A stretch of DNA of 64,000 nucleotides from Tenebrio molitor (GCF_963966145.1 NC_091047.1:12400001-12464000), one strand, 5' to 3'. Shown: positions 46,390 to 56,059, counted from the first letter of the stretch. The notes: a model not told the origin generated them from the sequence alone. Numbers and translations: made by a program.

Positions 46390-46830
46390 ATGGAAACTGT
46401 CCTGGTAAAATCTGAATGTGAAGATCCAGTAGCAAGTACGTCGCAAAAACCACAGAATATTTCAACTGAGGAAGCAACAGAAAAAAGTAGTCAGCCAATT
46501 AAGAGTGAAACCAAGGTGGAAGTTAAATATTTTCAGTGCGAAATCTGTGCCTTACGGGAAAGCTATGATTATTTTGGAAATGATCCGCCTTTTGTTAAAC
46601 AATATAAGTTTTTAGAAAATGCGTACGTCATTGAGGACCCATTTGTTCCACCTAAACAAGGTGAATTTATAATTCTCGGAACACAATGTATAAAGTGCGG
46701 TAAAAACGTTTGTAAAGATACTAATTGTAGCTTCTATTATGATGGTACCTATTGCATTTATTGTGCAAAAAATTATAGCAACACATTTCCTCAAAATGTT
46801 CAAGAAAAATTAAACAGAATTGTTACTTAA
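46390..46830 (+). CDS. CDPF1: Cysteine-rich DPF motif domain protein (CDPF1)
   Basis: 146 residues. About 45 residues of low-complexity, acidic N-terminus precede the domain: FQCEICALRESYDYFG (about 50-65), then the name-giving EDPF (about 81), ILGTQCIKCGKNVC, CSFYYDGTYCIYC and FPQNVQEKL. Eight cysteines in CxxC-type pairs probably bind zinc. Cellular role of the family is poorly known. A TTGTGTTCACAG/ACTTACTC acceptor-like site lies in the 51-nt gap after IBA57. The 3-prime end converges on RBM34 (stops 74 nt apart). Confidence 0.9.
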   Translation: METVLVKSECEDPVASTSQKPQNISTEEATEKSSQPIKSETKVEVKYFQCEICALRESYDYFGNDPPFVKQYKFLENAYVIEDPFVPPKQGEFIILGTQCIKCGKNVCKDTNCSFYYDGTYCIYCAKNYSNTFPQNVQEKLNRIVT

Positions 46831-46853
46831 AGGGTGTTTTATTTTTTAAAAAC

Positions 46854-46859
46854 TTTATT
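46854..46859 (-). promoter_or_regulatory. Poly(A) signal AATAAA for RBM34
   Basis: Minus-strand AATAAA 46 nt past the RBM34 stop and 24 nt from the CDPF1 stop on the other strand, so the two 3-prime UTRs overlap. A second AATAAA spans the RBM34 stop codon itself (46904-46909). Confidence 0.55.
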
Positions 46860-46904
46860 TGTTACACCACAAAGCTCATCTATATACTAAAACATGTTTC
46901 GAGT

Positions 46905-48728
46905 TTATTTTGGTGCTATTTGCTTAACCAGCTTCTGCTTTTTTAACAAACCCCTGTTGAATTTCATCTTCTGCAATAACATTTTGTGAATGTCATGTTA
47001 CTTATTTAGAAAAAAAATGTGCATACCTTTCTCTGAACAAACTTAACACCTTGAAAAGATTTATTTTTAGGTTCCCCATTTTCTTGTTTCACATGTACTT
47101 CATCCTCGGTTTTAATCACTTTTTTTTCAATTTTAGGTTTGCCTGGTTTTTGTATCTTCTGCAATAACATTTTGTGAATGTCATGTTACTTATTTAGAAA
47201 AAAAATGTGCATACCTTTTTCGCAACAAACTTAACACCTTGAAAAGATTTATTTTTAGGTTTCCCATTTTCTTGTTTCCCATGTACTTCATCCTCGGTTT
47301 TAATCACTTTTTTTTCAATTTTAGGTTTGCCTGGTTTTTGTATCTTCTGCAATAACATTTTGTGAATGTCATGTTACTTATTTAGAAAAAAAATGTGCAT
47401 ACCTTTTTCGCAACAAACTTACCACCTTGAAAAGATTTATTTTTAGGTTTCCCATGTACTTCATCCTCAGTTTTAATCACTTTTTTTTCAATTTTAGGCT
47501 TGCCTGGTTTTTGTATCTTCTGCAATAACATTTTGTGAATGTCATGTTACTTATTTAGAAAAAAAATGTGCATACCTTTTTCGCAACAAACTTAACACCT
47601 TGAAAAGATTTATTTTTAGGTTCCCCATTTTCTTGTTTCCCATGTACTTCATCCTTGGTTTTAATCACTTTTTTTTCAATTTTAGGTTTGCCTGGTTTTC
47701 GTATCTTAAAATTAAAAAATATTAAATAATACAATTTTAAAAACTTAACAAAAAAACCTTTTTCACTTTGTTATTCTTATTTTTCTTAGCAGCATTAATA
47801 TTACAATTGCTGATCCTCAATTCTCTCTCTTTCAATTTAACATTTTCCATCTCTAAAGCAAGAGTTACGGAATCTGAATCTTGAAAATTCACATAGCCAA
47901 ATCCTTTTCCTCTTCCTGTTCTGTTATCTCTTACAATACGAACAGATGAAATTGCACCACAAGGTTCAAATAATTGCCACAAGTCATCTTCTTCAGCAGC
48001 TAGATAAAAAAAAATGAGTAAAACTCACATTTACATGTAAGAACATATCTCACAAAAGCTTAGATTTCCTACAAAGATAGCTTTGTTTTCATCAGGTTTC
48101 TCTGTACCAACACATAAATGTATTCTCAAATGATGATCCTCATATATTACGCCATCTGCCTCAGTCGCTTTAACTGCATCTTCACGTTGTTCAAATCTGT
48201 AAGATTATAATTCGCACAACTCACAATATACATATACCTGTGATACTACCTAACAAAAGCAAAAACACTTTTTCTTTGTGGATGAAATTTCTTCTTAATA
48301 AATGCCACCTTTTTTGGAGTTTTAGGATCAGCAACAGGAACGCCTCTAATTCGAGCAGATTCAACTTTTCCATACTTCTTGAAGAATGCCACCAAGTTCT
48401 TTGATTCTGAACCAATAGGTACATTCCCCACAAAAATAGTTCGTGAAAGTGATTCTGGATCGTCCCTGTTCTTTCTATTTCTCTTCTTTAATTTAACGGG
48501 TCTCTCACCATTTTCAGTACTTCCTACTTCTCCAACTGACCCATTCTCATCATCATTGTCCTGTAATTTTCGTTTCGTGCCACTTTTTTCCACACTTGTA
48601 TCCATTTGGGACTCCTCGGAGACAACTTGGTTGCTTTCTGCGGCAATTTGTTTTTTGACTACTTTCTTCTTGTTCGGTGTATTAGAACCAGTTATCAAAT
48701 CTGATAAACTGCCTATGGAATAATCCAT
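46905..48728 (-). CDS. RBM34: RBM34-like RNA-binding protein (Nop12 family) with duplicated C-terminal exons
   Basis: Eight exons in consistent phase: 48728-48250, 48196-48054, 47999-47758, 47704-47576, 47516-47403, 47343-47215, 47155-47027, 46967-46905; 475 residues. A charged N-terminal region leads to RRM1 (RTIFVGNVPIG, residue 96 on) with the family's KKVAFIKKKFHPQRK insert, and RRM2 (AIFVGNLSFSAEEDDLW, about 199; GKGFGYVNF as RNP1). Order and inserts match RBM34, relative of yeast Nop12, a nucleolar 60S biogenesis factor. Residues 289-455 are four tandem copies of one Lys-rich exon (KPKIEKKVIK ... KNKSFQGVKFV), corresponding to a single basic segment in other RBM34 proteins. Last exon NRGLLKKQKLVK, basic. 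Confidence 0.93.
46968..47704 (-). repeat. Four tandem copies of an exon plus intron (188-bp unit)
   Basis: Exon copies at 47576-47704, 47403-47516, 47215-47343 and 47027-47155 (129, 114, 129, 129 nt) are each followed by a 59-nt intron. Units are almost identical, introns included. The second copy lacks 15 nt (five residues), keeping frame. All exons are multiples of three, so any number can be included or skipped. Acceptors after the first are TTGCAGAAG, allowing NAGNAG choice of one extra Lys. Confidence 0.93.
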
Positions 48729-48749
48729 TTGTATTAAGATGATTAGCAC

Positions 48750-49522
48750 AACTCAATAACAAACGTTAAGATTTAAGAAAAATTTGAAAAACGTGGTTTT
48801 ATGTATAGGTTAGAAAACACACAAAATATAAAACACGTTCTGTTAGAACTTGCTTGCAACGAACAGAGAACTCAGAGAAGAGAACAGCAACAGAAACAGA
48901 CCTATGGAACAGACAGTGACAGATTCATGTCCTGCTGCGGATTCCCCCACCTTTTTACAGACATATGCACTGGCGGTAAATTTAAAAGTTTGAGAGGAAA
49001 GATGAATAGAAACAAGACGATGCTAATAACCACAATAAGGGCCGGTTGCACCAACGTGAGTTAAATTTAACTACAGATTAAAATATACGAAAACATTGTT
49101 ACTTATAACAATAGGTAAAAAGGATAGAAATACTGATAAAAAATTTAATTTACACACCGATAAAAACCAACGTTATTATAAAATGATTATTTGTCAATGA
49201 TATTGTATTGTTTGATATTGAAATGTCTAAAAGAAAAAGAAAAATACCACATGGGTACAAGAAATGTCAGTATTTTATTGATCGGTGAAAATTACAACTT
49301 TCTAATATTCTTTTTCTTTCTTTTCGGATTTTTCGGTCTGTATGTTTCACGTTCAAACATGAACTCAAACGTACTCTCGATCGAAGCTCTTCCTCTGTGC
49401 ACTTCATGTGGATTTCTGCAACATTTTGTAAGATTACCTTCATATTCCACGCCAATAATCAGAAGCTTACACGAACCATGACGGTCTTGGAACAATCAAA
49501 CCAGTAGTATGTTTCATTTCTC
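48750..49522. other. Spacer between RBM34 and CFAP263
   Basis: No gene. GGGCCGGTTGCACCAACG near 49039, with GTTAAATTTAA after it, looks like one end of an insect MITE; no partner end found. A minus-strand AATAAA at 49274-49279 may serve CFAP263. Confidence 0.4.
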
Positions 49523-52500
49523 TCACGGAAGCCGTAAGCGCCATCTAAAATAAATAGAAAAACTCAACAAACGCACTAACCCAAGACAATTCATGTTTAC
49601 ATCTTTAATTTGTTTACGTCTGGCCCAAACCTTCAAATTCTTTTTTAAAACTCCTAATTCAGCTTTCTTTTTTACGTATTCTATAACAGCAGGTACCTAT
49701 AAGACACAGAATATGTCACAAACATACTTATTTTTCACCTCTGTAACCTCATAGTTCTCAGTTTTTTGTTTTATTTTATCGTATTCCGCTTTAGTTTCCT
49801 CTAGTTCAAGAGCAATTTTATCACACTCATCGTCCAATTTAATAATTGAGTCCTCTTTAAACTTTATGGTATCTTGAATATCTTTCAGATCTTGTAATTT
49901 TTTCAGCAAATGTTTTTTATGACGGCTCAGTAATAGATTTGCACGACCATTCATCTTTTTCAGTTCCAGAAGAAGGAGATTTCGCTGATCTATTTTTTCC
50001 ACCAAACGTTTATTTTCAATTTGAAGCTGTTCAAAATCCACTTCTTGCAAATTTTCTCCAAGCAATTTTTTCTGAGTAAGCTGATTACAAATTTTTTGGT
50101 ACTGAACTTTTAAAGAACTGGTTCTTAGTCGTATTTTGTCTATCGTTAGTCGCGTTTGTTTGAAGCACTCTTCCATGAATCTGAAATTTTGCATAATTTT
50201 TTCGAATGTACATCATTCTAATCAACTTTAAACTATTTTGTTTTTCGATTAATGCAATCATAATTTTATCTTACAGTACGCAATATAAATTTAATATCAA
50301 TTTTACATTTTATGTGGTGCAAAATTGTCTATGTAATGTTTACCTACCTAGCAAATTTATCTGCTGGATTTGCTTGTGTAAATTTTTCGACGTTTCCATG
50401 AACGAAAACATTTTCAAAGGTATCGATAGTGTCCTGTATTTCAGTTTCTCTAATGCCCATCTCTTCCAGTTCTGCCTTCAATTTATGTCTTATACGATGA
50501 CATTTTTTCTCTAATTTTTCAAGATTGGCTTTAATTTCATCCATTTCTCGTAAGATTAAGTCTGTTTTTTGAGTTATATTTATTCTAAAAAATAATTTAA
50601 TGTAAGATTTTAGTAATACATATACGTTTTCAATTTAGAAATTAATATTAACTACATATTTTTTAATAATTAAATGTGGACTGTTTTGAACGGAATTTGA
50701 TTTTCCTTTATATTTCGTGGGTATTTATACAGCGACATCTGAAAATTATGAACATGAGTTATGAGATGTCATTTTTCATCTGTCTTCTGTCATACGTGGT
50801 TGTTGAAAAATAAATTGTGTCAAGTCATAATCGTGAAATGTTTTTACTGAAATCGAATAATTTTTAAATTTAAATCATAGGTAATTATAACATGGTTTAA
50901 ATATGCATAACAATGTTACGTTTCCTAACCTAACATTGTAGGAATGGACAGCACAGTTGCCATCGAGGGTTATTTTGTCGACTTAATTGACGATAAGTGG
51001 CGTTCCGACAAGCTTCCTGAGGACGATATCAACGTGCCAACATATGAATTAGCCGATCCGGAAGCAGATTCAGGCGACATTCATTTGACCCTCAAAGAGC
51101 AAGAACAAAAATGGACTGACATCGCTCTCAGTGCTTTAAGTGAACATCAATAATGGAATTACCAAATCTAGGTGAACGTTGTTTTCAAACTGACTGCAAA
51201 CAATTAGATTTTCTTCCACTGCAATGTAAATGTGGCAAACAGTTTTGTTCAGAGCATTTTAACATTCACATACAATCTTGTGAAGCTTTTAATAAACAGC
51301 CAATAGTTGAGGAGCCTCAAAAAATTGTCACAGCTCATAAGTGTGCTCATGATGGGTGCAATGAAACTAGTTTGGTACAACTGCTTTGTGGTAATTGTCA
51401 AAAACATTTTTGTGTAAAACACAGGCATTTTGATGAGTGTAATGATAAAGATGAAAAAGCTATTGCTGAGAAAAAAGAAAAGTATGCTGCTTCATCTAGG
51501 CAATTTAATGAAGCTAAACTGGCAGTAGACAAACAAATTGAACACAACTTATTAGAAGCAAAAAGAAAGGGTAAAAATAAGAACTTAGTGAACAAAGTTC
51601 AACTCATGAAGATCAAAAACAAAGCAAAAGGTTTGAATACAATTCCCACATCTGAAAGGATTTATTTTAATGTTGTTCACCCTGAAACTGCACAAGGTCA
51701 TCCTGTATTTGTGTCTAAAAATTGGAGTATAGGCCGAGCTATTGATGCTATTGCAGATGAATGTAAGATAAAAAATGACAATAATAAAAGCATGGGAAAA
51801 AAATTAAGATTATTTAAACAGGATAGTGGTGAAATTCTTTCAAAGGATCTTGCAAATAGTCTTCAATTGCTTGTTGACAATGGTGTGGTTATAGATGGAG
51901 AGTCTGTTATTATGGAATATGTAAATGATGATTGTCAGTTTCTTATAAAAAGTGTTTGAATTGATCATGTACTTTATTTTTATTAGTACCTTGGACCTTC
52001 TTTCTCTACCACCATAGGACCCATAAAACTGGAAGAAGGGGCTAGGAAAAGTGATTCTCTTCTAGAATGTCTAGTTAAAGTAAATCTTCTAGAAGAAATA
52101 GATGCTCTCTCTTGTAAGGCTTGCACATTTTTCAAGGTTGATTCCATTCCTGAAATTTATTCCATAAATATAACATAAAAAAGGCTTATCTAACAACCTT
52201 CAATTAGTGCTGGTTCATTCTTTTCTAGGAAGTGAAGAAAAACTATATTTTCTAATTCTAAGTGTTTTGTGTTCTTCTGTAATTCTTGTACAGCCTCAAC
52301 TACCTGAGTGTTTGTCATATCTAAAAGTAAAAAAAAAAAAAATTATAACATTAACACTTTATAGCAGTTACTGTACCATCTAAAGGATTTTTTAGAAATT
52401 GTGAACCACGTTGGCTCAAATTCACTTTCCTGGAAGTAGCTCCACTTGATGACCTGCTTCTTGTGCTTCTTGTCTCAAAAAACTTACCTGAAGCTTTATG

Positions 52501-53263
52501 GTAAATTGTATTAAAACAGTTTTGAAAAAGTATTACTCATCTGCAACCTAAATTTGAATTTTTGCAAGTATGTATTTTCAAATGAGAACAAGTTAACTGT
52601 TGCTCATTTTAAATAGGAACTGAAATACATTTAACTGAAGAATTATTGCAAAAAAGTCGTAATCCCATTTGCAGTAATCTGCCATGGATTGTGGATGAAT
52701 GAAATTCAGTATAGACAGTAGTGAATGGTGCATCAAATTTTTTTAATGCTACATGCATTTACCATATAAAGAACTCTGCCTGGACATAGAACGTACAGTA
52801 TCTCTAGGAGATAAAAGTACTTTGTCTGTAGATGGATTACTGGATGCAGCACTAGTAGTCGACATATCTGAAATGTTTTCAATACATTTTGTTCCTTCGG
52901 TATTACCCCGACATTTTAATAATCGCCTTACCACTTACAGTACTAGTTACGCTTCCCGTACTTTTTTGCGTTATCATGGACGAGATTGATGACTGTCCCA
53001 AGTTGTCCTGTGCATAATTAGACGAACCGTGCGGTGATTTCATACTAGCTGCAAAATTTGTTCTAAAGTGAATTTTTTATCAATATTTTGAAAAAATTAA
53101 CACCATCTGTTTTCTGTGAGCCCAGGATTTGAGATAATGTCCTTTCTGGTTGAACATTTTTGGAATCTGACAGAAGAGACGTTCTATTATTATCCACATT
53201 TGTTGTTTCGGCATTATTTTCTAATGTGTTTGAGGTCTCATTAAAAATTTTTCCACTGGACAT
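49523..53263 (-). CDS. CFAP263: CFAP263/CCDC113-like axonemal coiled-coil protein
   Basis: Ten exons, all phases consistent: 53263-53104, 53048-52932, 52867-52763, 52487-52377, 52320-52198, 52149-51990, 50584-50348, 50180-49739, 49696-49581, 49544-49523; 530 residues. Residues 1-165 are Ser/Thr-rich and unlike known proteins. ELENIVFLHFLEKNEP (about 185-200) and the INITQKTDLILREMDEIK join (about 259) parallel CCDC113, and residues 259-520 are the conserved coiled coil (LQEVDFEQLQIENKRLVEKI; VPAVIEYVKKKAEL; NLKVWARRKQ). The family acts in ciliary/flagellar axonemes and centriolar satellites. The 1405-nt intron 50585-51989 contains ANAPC13 and ZFAND1 on the other strand. Reading through its weak donor (AAG/GTACTA) gives a stop at 51983-51985 beside two AATAAA signals, so a short isoform, or two separate genes, is possible. 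Confidence 0.83.
50944..51153 (+). CDS. ANAPC13: APC/C subunit 13 (ANAPC13/SWM1)
   Basis: 69 residues, about family length. The signature VDLIDDKWRSDKLPEDDI near the N-terminus and KEQEQKWTDIALSAL near the C-terminus match ANAPC13 along the whole protein. It stabilises TPR subunits of the anaphase-promoting complex, the ubiquitin ligase of mitotic exit. A short 5-prime UTR intron is likely at 50881-50941 (ATAG/GTAATT ... CATTGTAG), three bases before the ATG. The stop codon overlaps the next start (TAATG). Nested in the CFAP263 intron on the opposite strand. Confidence 0.93.
   Translation: MDSTVAIEGYFVDLIDDKWRSDKLPEDDINVPTYELADPEADSGDIHLTLKEQEQKWTDIALSALSEHQ
51153..51959 (+). CDS. ZFAND1: AN1-type zinc finger protein 1 (ZFAND1)
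   Basis: 268 residues, same as the human protein. Two AN1 zinc fingers (about residues 8-48, CFQTDCKQLDFLPLQCKCG...CSEHF; about 62-102, CAHDGCNETSLVQLLCGNC...CVKHRHF), a Lys-rich coiled middle, then the C-terminal ubiquitin-like part beginning IPTSERIYFNVVHPE and WSIGRAIDAIADECKIKNDN. In other animals ZFAND1 recruits p97/VCP and the proteasome to arsenite-induced stress granules. Its ATG shares the last A of the ANAPC13 stop, and no promoter room exists between them, so translation probably depends on reinitiation or alternative splicing of the shared leader. Confidence 0.93.
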   Translation: MELPNLGERCFQTDCKQLDFLPLQCKCGKQFCSEHFNIHIQSCEAFNKQPIVEEPQKIVTAHKCAHDGCNETSLVQLLCGNCQKHFCVKHRHFDECNDKDEKAIAEKKEKYAASSRQFNEAKLAVDKQIEHNLLEAKRKGKNKNLVNKVQLMKIKNKAKGLNTIPTSERIYFNVVHPETAQGHPVFVSKNWSIGRAIDAIADECKIKNDNNKSMGKKLRLFKQDSGEILSKDLANSLQLLVDNGVVIDGESVIMEYVNDDCQFLIKSV

Positions 53264-53372
53264 ATTGCTGAAGAAACATAAAGGAAAATCAACACAAATA
53301 CCAAACTGACAACATCAAATGATAAAAACAAAATTGGCATTTCTATGGCAACAACTAATTACTTAGCGCAAA
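53264..53372. promoter_or_regulatory. Shared divergent promoter
   Basis: Only 109 bp separate the start codons of CFAP263 (minus) and the 53373 gene (plus). Both 5-prime ends must lie here, which implies a bidirectional promoter. No RFX-type X-box was recognised with confidence. Confidence 0.5.
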
Positions 53373-53845
53373 ATGGCTGTCTCCGTTTCAAATTGTATCA
53401 GTTTCCAAAACACTGCGAAAAAATATGAAACTTCCACCGGGAAATGTCATCGATTTATTCCAAATGTGCCACAAGAGTTTGATTGTGTATGTAATTGATA
53501 ACAAAAATGAGATTATTGATTATCATTCAAGCAATCGTATTTTAGAGGGTCAAGGCGAATATTAAACCGGAATCTTTGTACAAAGATCTCGCAATTAAAG
53601 ATGAAGAATTTAAAACAAATTATTTTGAAGACTATCCCCGAAAGATTATTTTACCGGAACAGTGGTACAGACCACCACGATATTATTGTTTGCAATATTT
53701 AAGAAACGTCGAAGAGAAGGTAAATCATAAGCTAAAAAATTTTACTCGGAATATTAGGATTAAATACTGTTGTAAATTTGGTAACAGCGAAAATTATGTT
53801 ACAAAAATTGTCCCAATTTTACTATCATATCTGAATTTGTGTTGA
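53373..53845 (+). CDS. Small protein of unknown function, two exons
   Basis: Exon 1 53373-53486 (MAVSVSNCISF ... PQEFDC) ends at a good donor (TGT/GTATGT); exon 2 starts at 53546 after TTTTAG and runs to TGA at 53845, giving 137 residues in phase. Central part ESLYKDLAIKDEEFKTNYFE then LPEQWYRPPRYYCLQYL is Trp/Tyr-rich and basic. I do not recognise the family. A further donor (AAG/GTAAAT, about 53719) could shorten exon 2. Pairing with a ciliary gene across a shared promoter hints at an axonemal role; inference only. Confidence 0.6.
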
Positions 53846-54103
53846 AAGTAAATATATAAAAAGTATCATCTTTTTCTAGATTACATCATGTTAATTAGAG
53901 TATAAAGATTAGGATTTATAACAGATTGTTTTAGAGCGGTTATAAAGTAATTTAACAATTTTATAATTTGAGAAATACCTAGGTATCTGGGAAATACGTA
54001 AAAAATATTTTCTTATTCCTAATTTAAGTAATTGGAGGCCGATAAAACATAAATACAGAAAGTGTTTAGTTTTGTTGCATTTAGAGAATATATGTGTAAT
54101 AGT
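53846..54103. other. Non-coding, nothing recognised
   Basis: AT-rich 3-prime flank. Confidence 0.4.
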
Positions 54104-54240
54104 TATTTACATAATTAGTGGGATAAAAGCAATATTACAGGACTCGAGTGTGAAGATTGCAGATGACGAGGGCGTTAGCCCGAGTTCATCTGTAACACAC
54201 GAGTTTCCTGTAATATGCTTTAGCCCACGTGTTATGTACA
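54104..54240. repeat. Imperfect long hairpin (GACGAGGGCGTTAGCCCGAG centre)
   Basis: Left arm GCAATATTACAGGACTCGAG and onward pairs with the right arm (reverse complement GCATATTACAGGAAACTCG); pairing extends outward to GTGGG/CCCAC. Centre GGGCGTTAGCCC. Foldback MITE-like. Confidence 0.75.
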
Positions 54241-54420
54241 ACATTTTATCTACGGCTGCGAATTATTAATTAAAAAAATCAATTTTTGGCAAAAACGTCA
54301 AATTTGACATTTACAAAAATATATTTTGATAATTGTTAAATGTCAGTTTCAATCGTTTTAATTCAAAATCAAAGCAACAAGATTGAAACAATTTGCTCAA
54401 TACCAGGACAACCAGCTAAT

Positions 54421-54990
54421 TCTGTTTGTCGTCGTCTGCGCTGATCGTAATAACAAGTCGTGCCAATCGCTCAAAACGCTGCGTCCGGAAAAAAGTCAAA
54501 ATATCGGTAGATGTCACCACCTCGCGCGTTATGGGAAACTGTAACAGTATTACAGAAATTACAGAAGGAAAATTTTATTCAAATTTTCAAAATTCAAATG
54601 TCTAGCTGTTTCTAGCGAATACAAATTGATATCACAAAATGATTTGCATTATTGTCATTGAAGTTCTTATTGTGTTTGTTATTTTGACAATCAATGACGG
54701 TTGATATTTATTCGAGTTTCAAACCCTTCCTATGTCTAGCTGTTTCTCGCGAACACAAATTAATATTACAAAATGATTTGCACCAATTATGATTGAAGTT
54801 CTTATTGTATTTATTGTTAATTTGATAATCAATGACGAATTAACGGTTGACATTTACTCTAGTTGTAAACCTTCCGTAGTTATTACAGTTTCCATTCATT
54901 CGCGATCCAACTGATCCAAGTGCCTCTGGTGGCCATTTCACATCGAATGGCACGACTTGTTATTATCGGCGCGGACGACGCTGTTTGTAA
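54421..54990. mobile_element. Foldback element with internal tandem repeat
   Basis: Left end (around TAATAACAAGTCGTGCCAAT) and right end (around ATTGGCACGACTTGTTATTA-like ATGGCACGACTTGTTATTA) are inverted repeats over about 45 bp with GACGACG/CGTCGTC outward. Inner inverted blocks GGAAACTGTAA also pair. No coding frame. Confidence 0.65.
54598..54872. repeat. Two-copy direct repeat, period about 134 bp
   Basis: Both units start ATGTCTAGCTGTTTCT (54598 and 54732), share CACAAAATGATTTGCA-like and GAAGTTCTTATTGT blocks, and end AAACCYTTCC. Lies inside the foldback element. Confidence 0.85.
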
Positions 54991-55665
54991 ACAGCGCGTT
55001 GTTTTAAATTTTTCATAATTGAGAACCGGGTCGTTTACGTCTTATCGCGGCTCTCGGAAGTGAAGTGACTTCGAAAAATGTACATTGGGGTTACCCCGAT
55101 GTCAAGTGAGAAAAATACCAGAACCTGGAATGGAAACGTGTGTGATCCTGTTTCGAGGACGACCTGGAGTGCAAGAGACGAGCGTCTCTGGAGGTGTCAC
55201 TGCAGTTTGCGTCGTTTTTCCTGTATGACGTGTATTACAAAGTGGTCTCTTGTGCGAGTAACCCAAAAGAGAGTAGTAGATGATATCATTAAAAGTGGAA
55301 GTGAGTCTTTTTGTGCCAAGTCCAGAGATTGAAGACCGAAACGAAGTCGATGCCGGCTACTGGGACGAGCCGAACGCGCGAAAATGGAAAAGAAAAATGT
55401 CTCACGCTTAGGAAGATTCCAAGGATAGGAACAAAGTTGATACATTTATTATCAAGCCAACGTTACAAAAAACATTGCAAACATACTGAACATATTTCAG
55501 TCATTACTTATTAAAAAAATTAAAAAGTAAAATGATTCTGTTCTGAAACTCAACGAAAACAATTGGTTTGGTGACAAAAATCGGTCGTTTCACTGCCGTC
55601 TCTATTTAACAAGCCGTGCCATGCACATCGGCAACACCGCATCTTCCAGTAGAAGTAGTCCGATA
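54991..55665. other. GC-richer spacer, no certain gene
   Basis: An 84-codon frame from 55078 is open in a GC-richer context but matches nothing. 55330-55370 resembles 14250-14290 (dispersed repeat). Confidence 0.3.
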
Positions 55666-55913
55666 GTACGGAGTGATCAAGAATGACTGAGTCTGTTGGT
55701 AACAATGAAATTTGGCAAATTTAAAATTTACCAACGAAGGTTAATTTTTGTAATAGTATAAACATAACCTACATTACCAAGAATGTTTTTAATGTCATCT
55801 CAAGTTAAAAAATCCAGTCAATTCGTGGTCAGTGCCAGTTACTAGACAAAAATCACCAGTATTTTCAATTGTTTCATTGCCAACAGACTCAGTCATTGTT
55901 GATCACGCTGTAC
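55666..55913. mobile_element. MITE with GTGATCAA ends, copy 2 of the 40293 family
   Basis: Inverted ends GTACGGAGTGATCAAGAATG and (reversed) GTACAGCGTGATCAACAATG continue through ACTGAGTCTGTTGG. The right arm accounts for a misleading open frame at 55832-56032. Confidence 0.75.
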
Positions 55914-56059
55914 ATATTTGTGATGAAGCAAGCGTTAACCAACGAAAACTCAATTTATTAAAAAGTATGCAACAAAGATTAAGTATTTCATCTTATCTAT
56001 ATGCAACAAGGTACACAAGCATTTTTAAATAAAATCAGGAAACTCAAATATTATTATAT

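Noticed and set aside
46968..47704. Regularly spaced near-identical repeats as a CRISPR array
   Set aside because: The units are exons with GT/AG introns in a eukaryotic gene; repeat and spacer lengths do not fit and the introns are as similar as the exons.
48379..48723. 114-codon plus-strand frame
   Set aside because: Antisense shadow of RBM34 exon 1; Phe/Leu/Ser-rich composition is the complement of a Lys/Glu-rich exon.
50344..50544. Separate small gene on the minus strand
   Set aside because: It is exon 7 of the CFAP263 model, with matching splice sites and phase on both sides.
55832..56032. Open frame as a host exon
   Set aside because: Its first part is the right arm of a MITE whose left arm lies at 55666, so the open frame is probably incidental.
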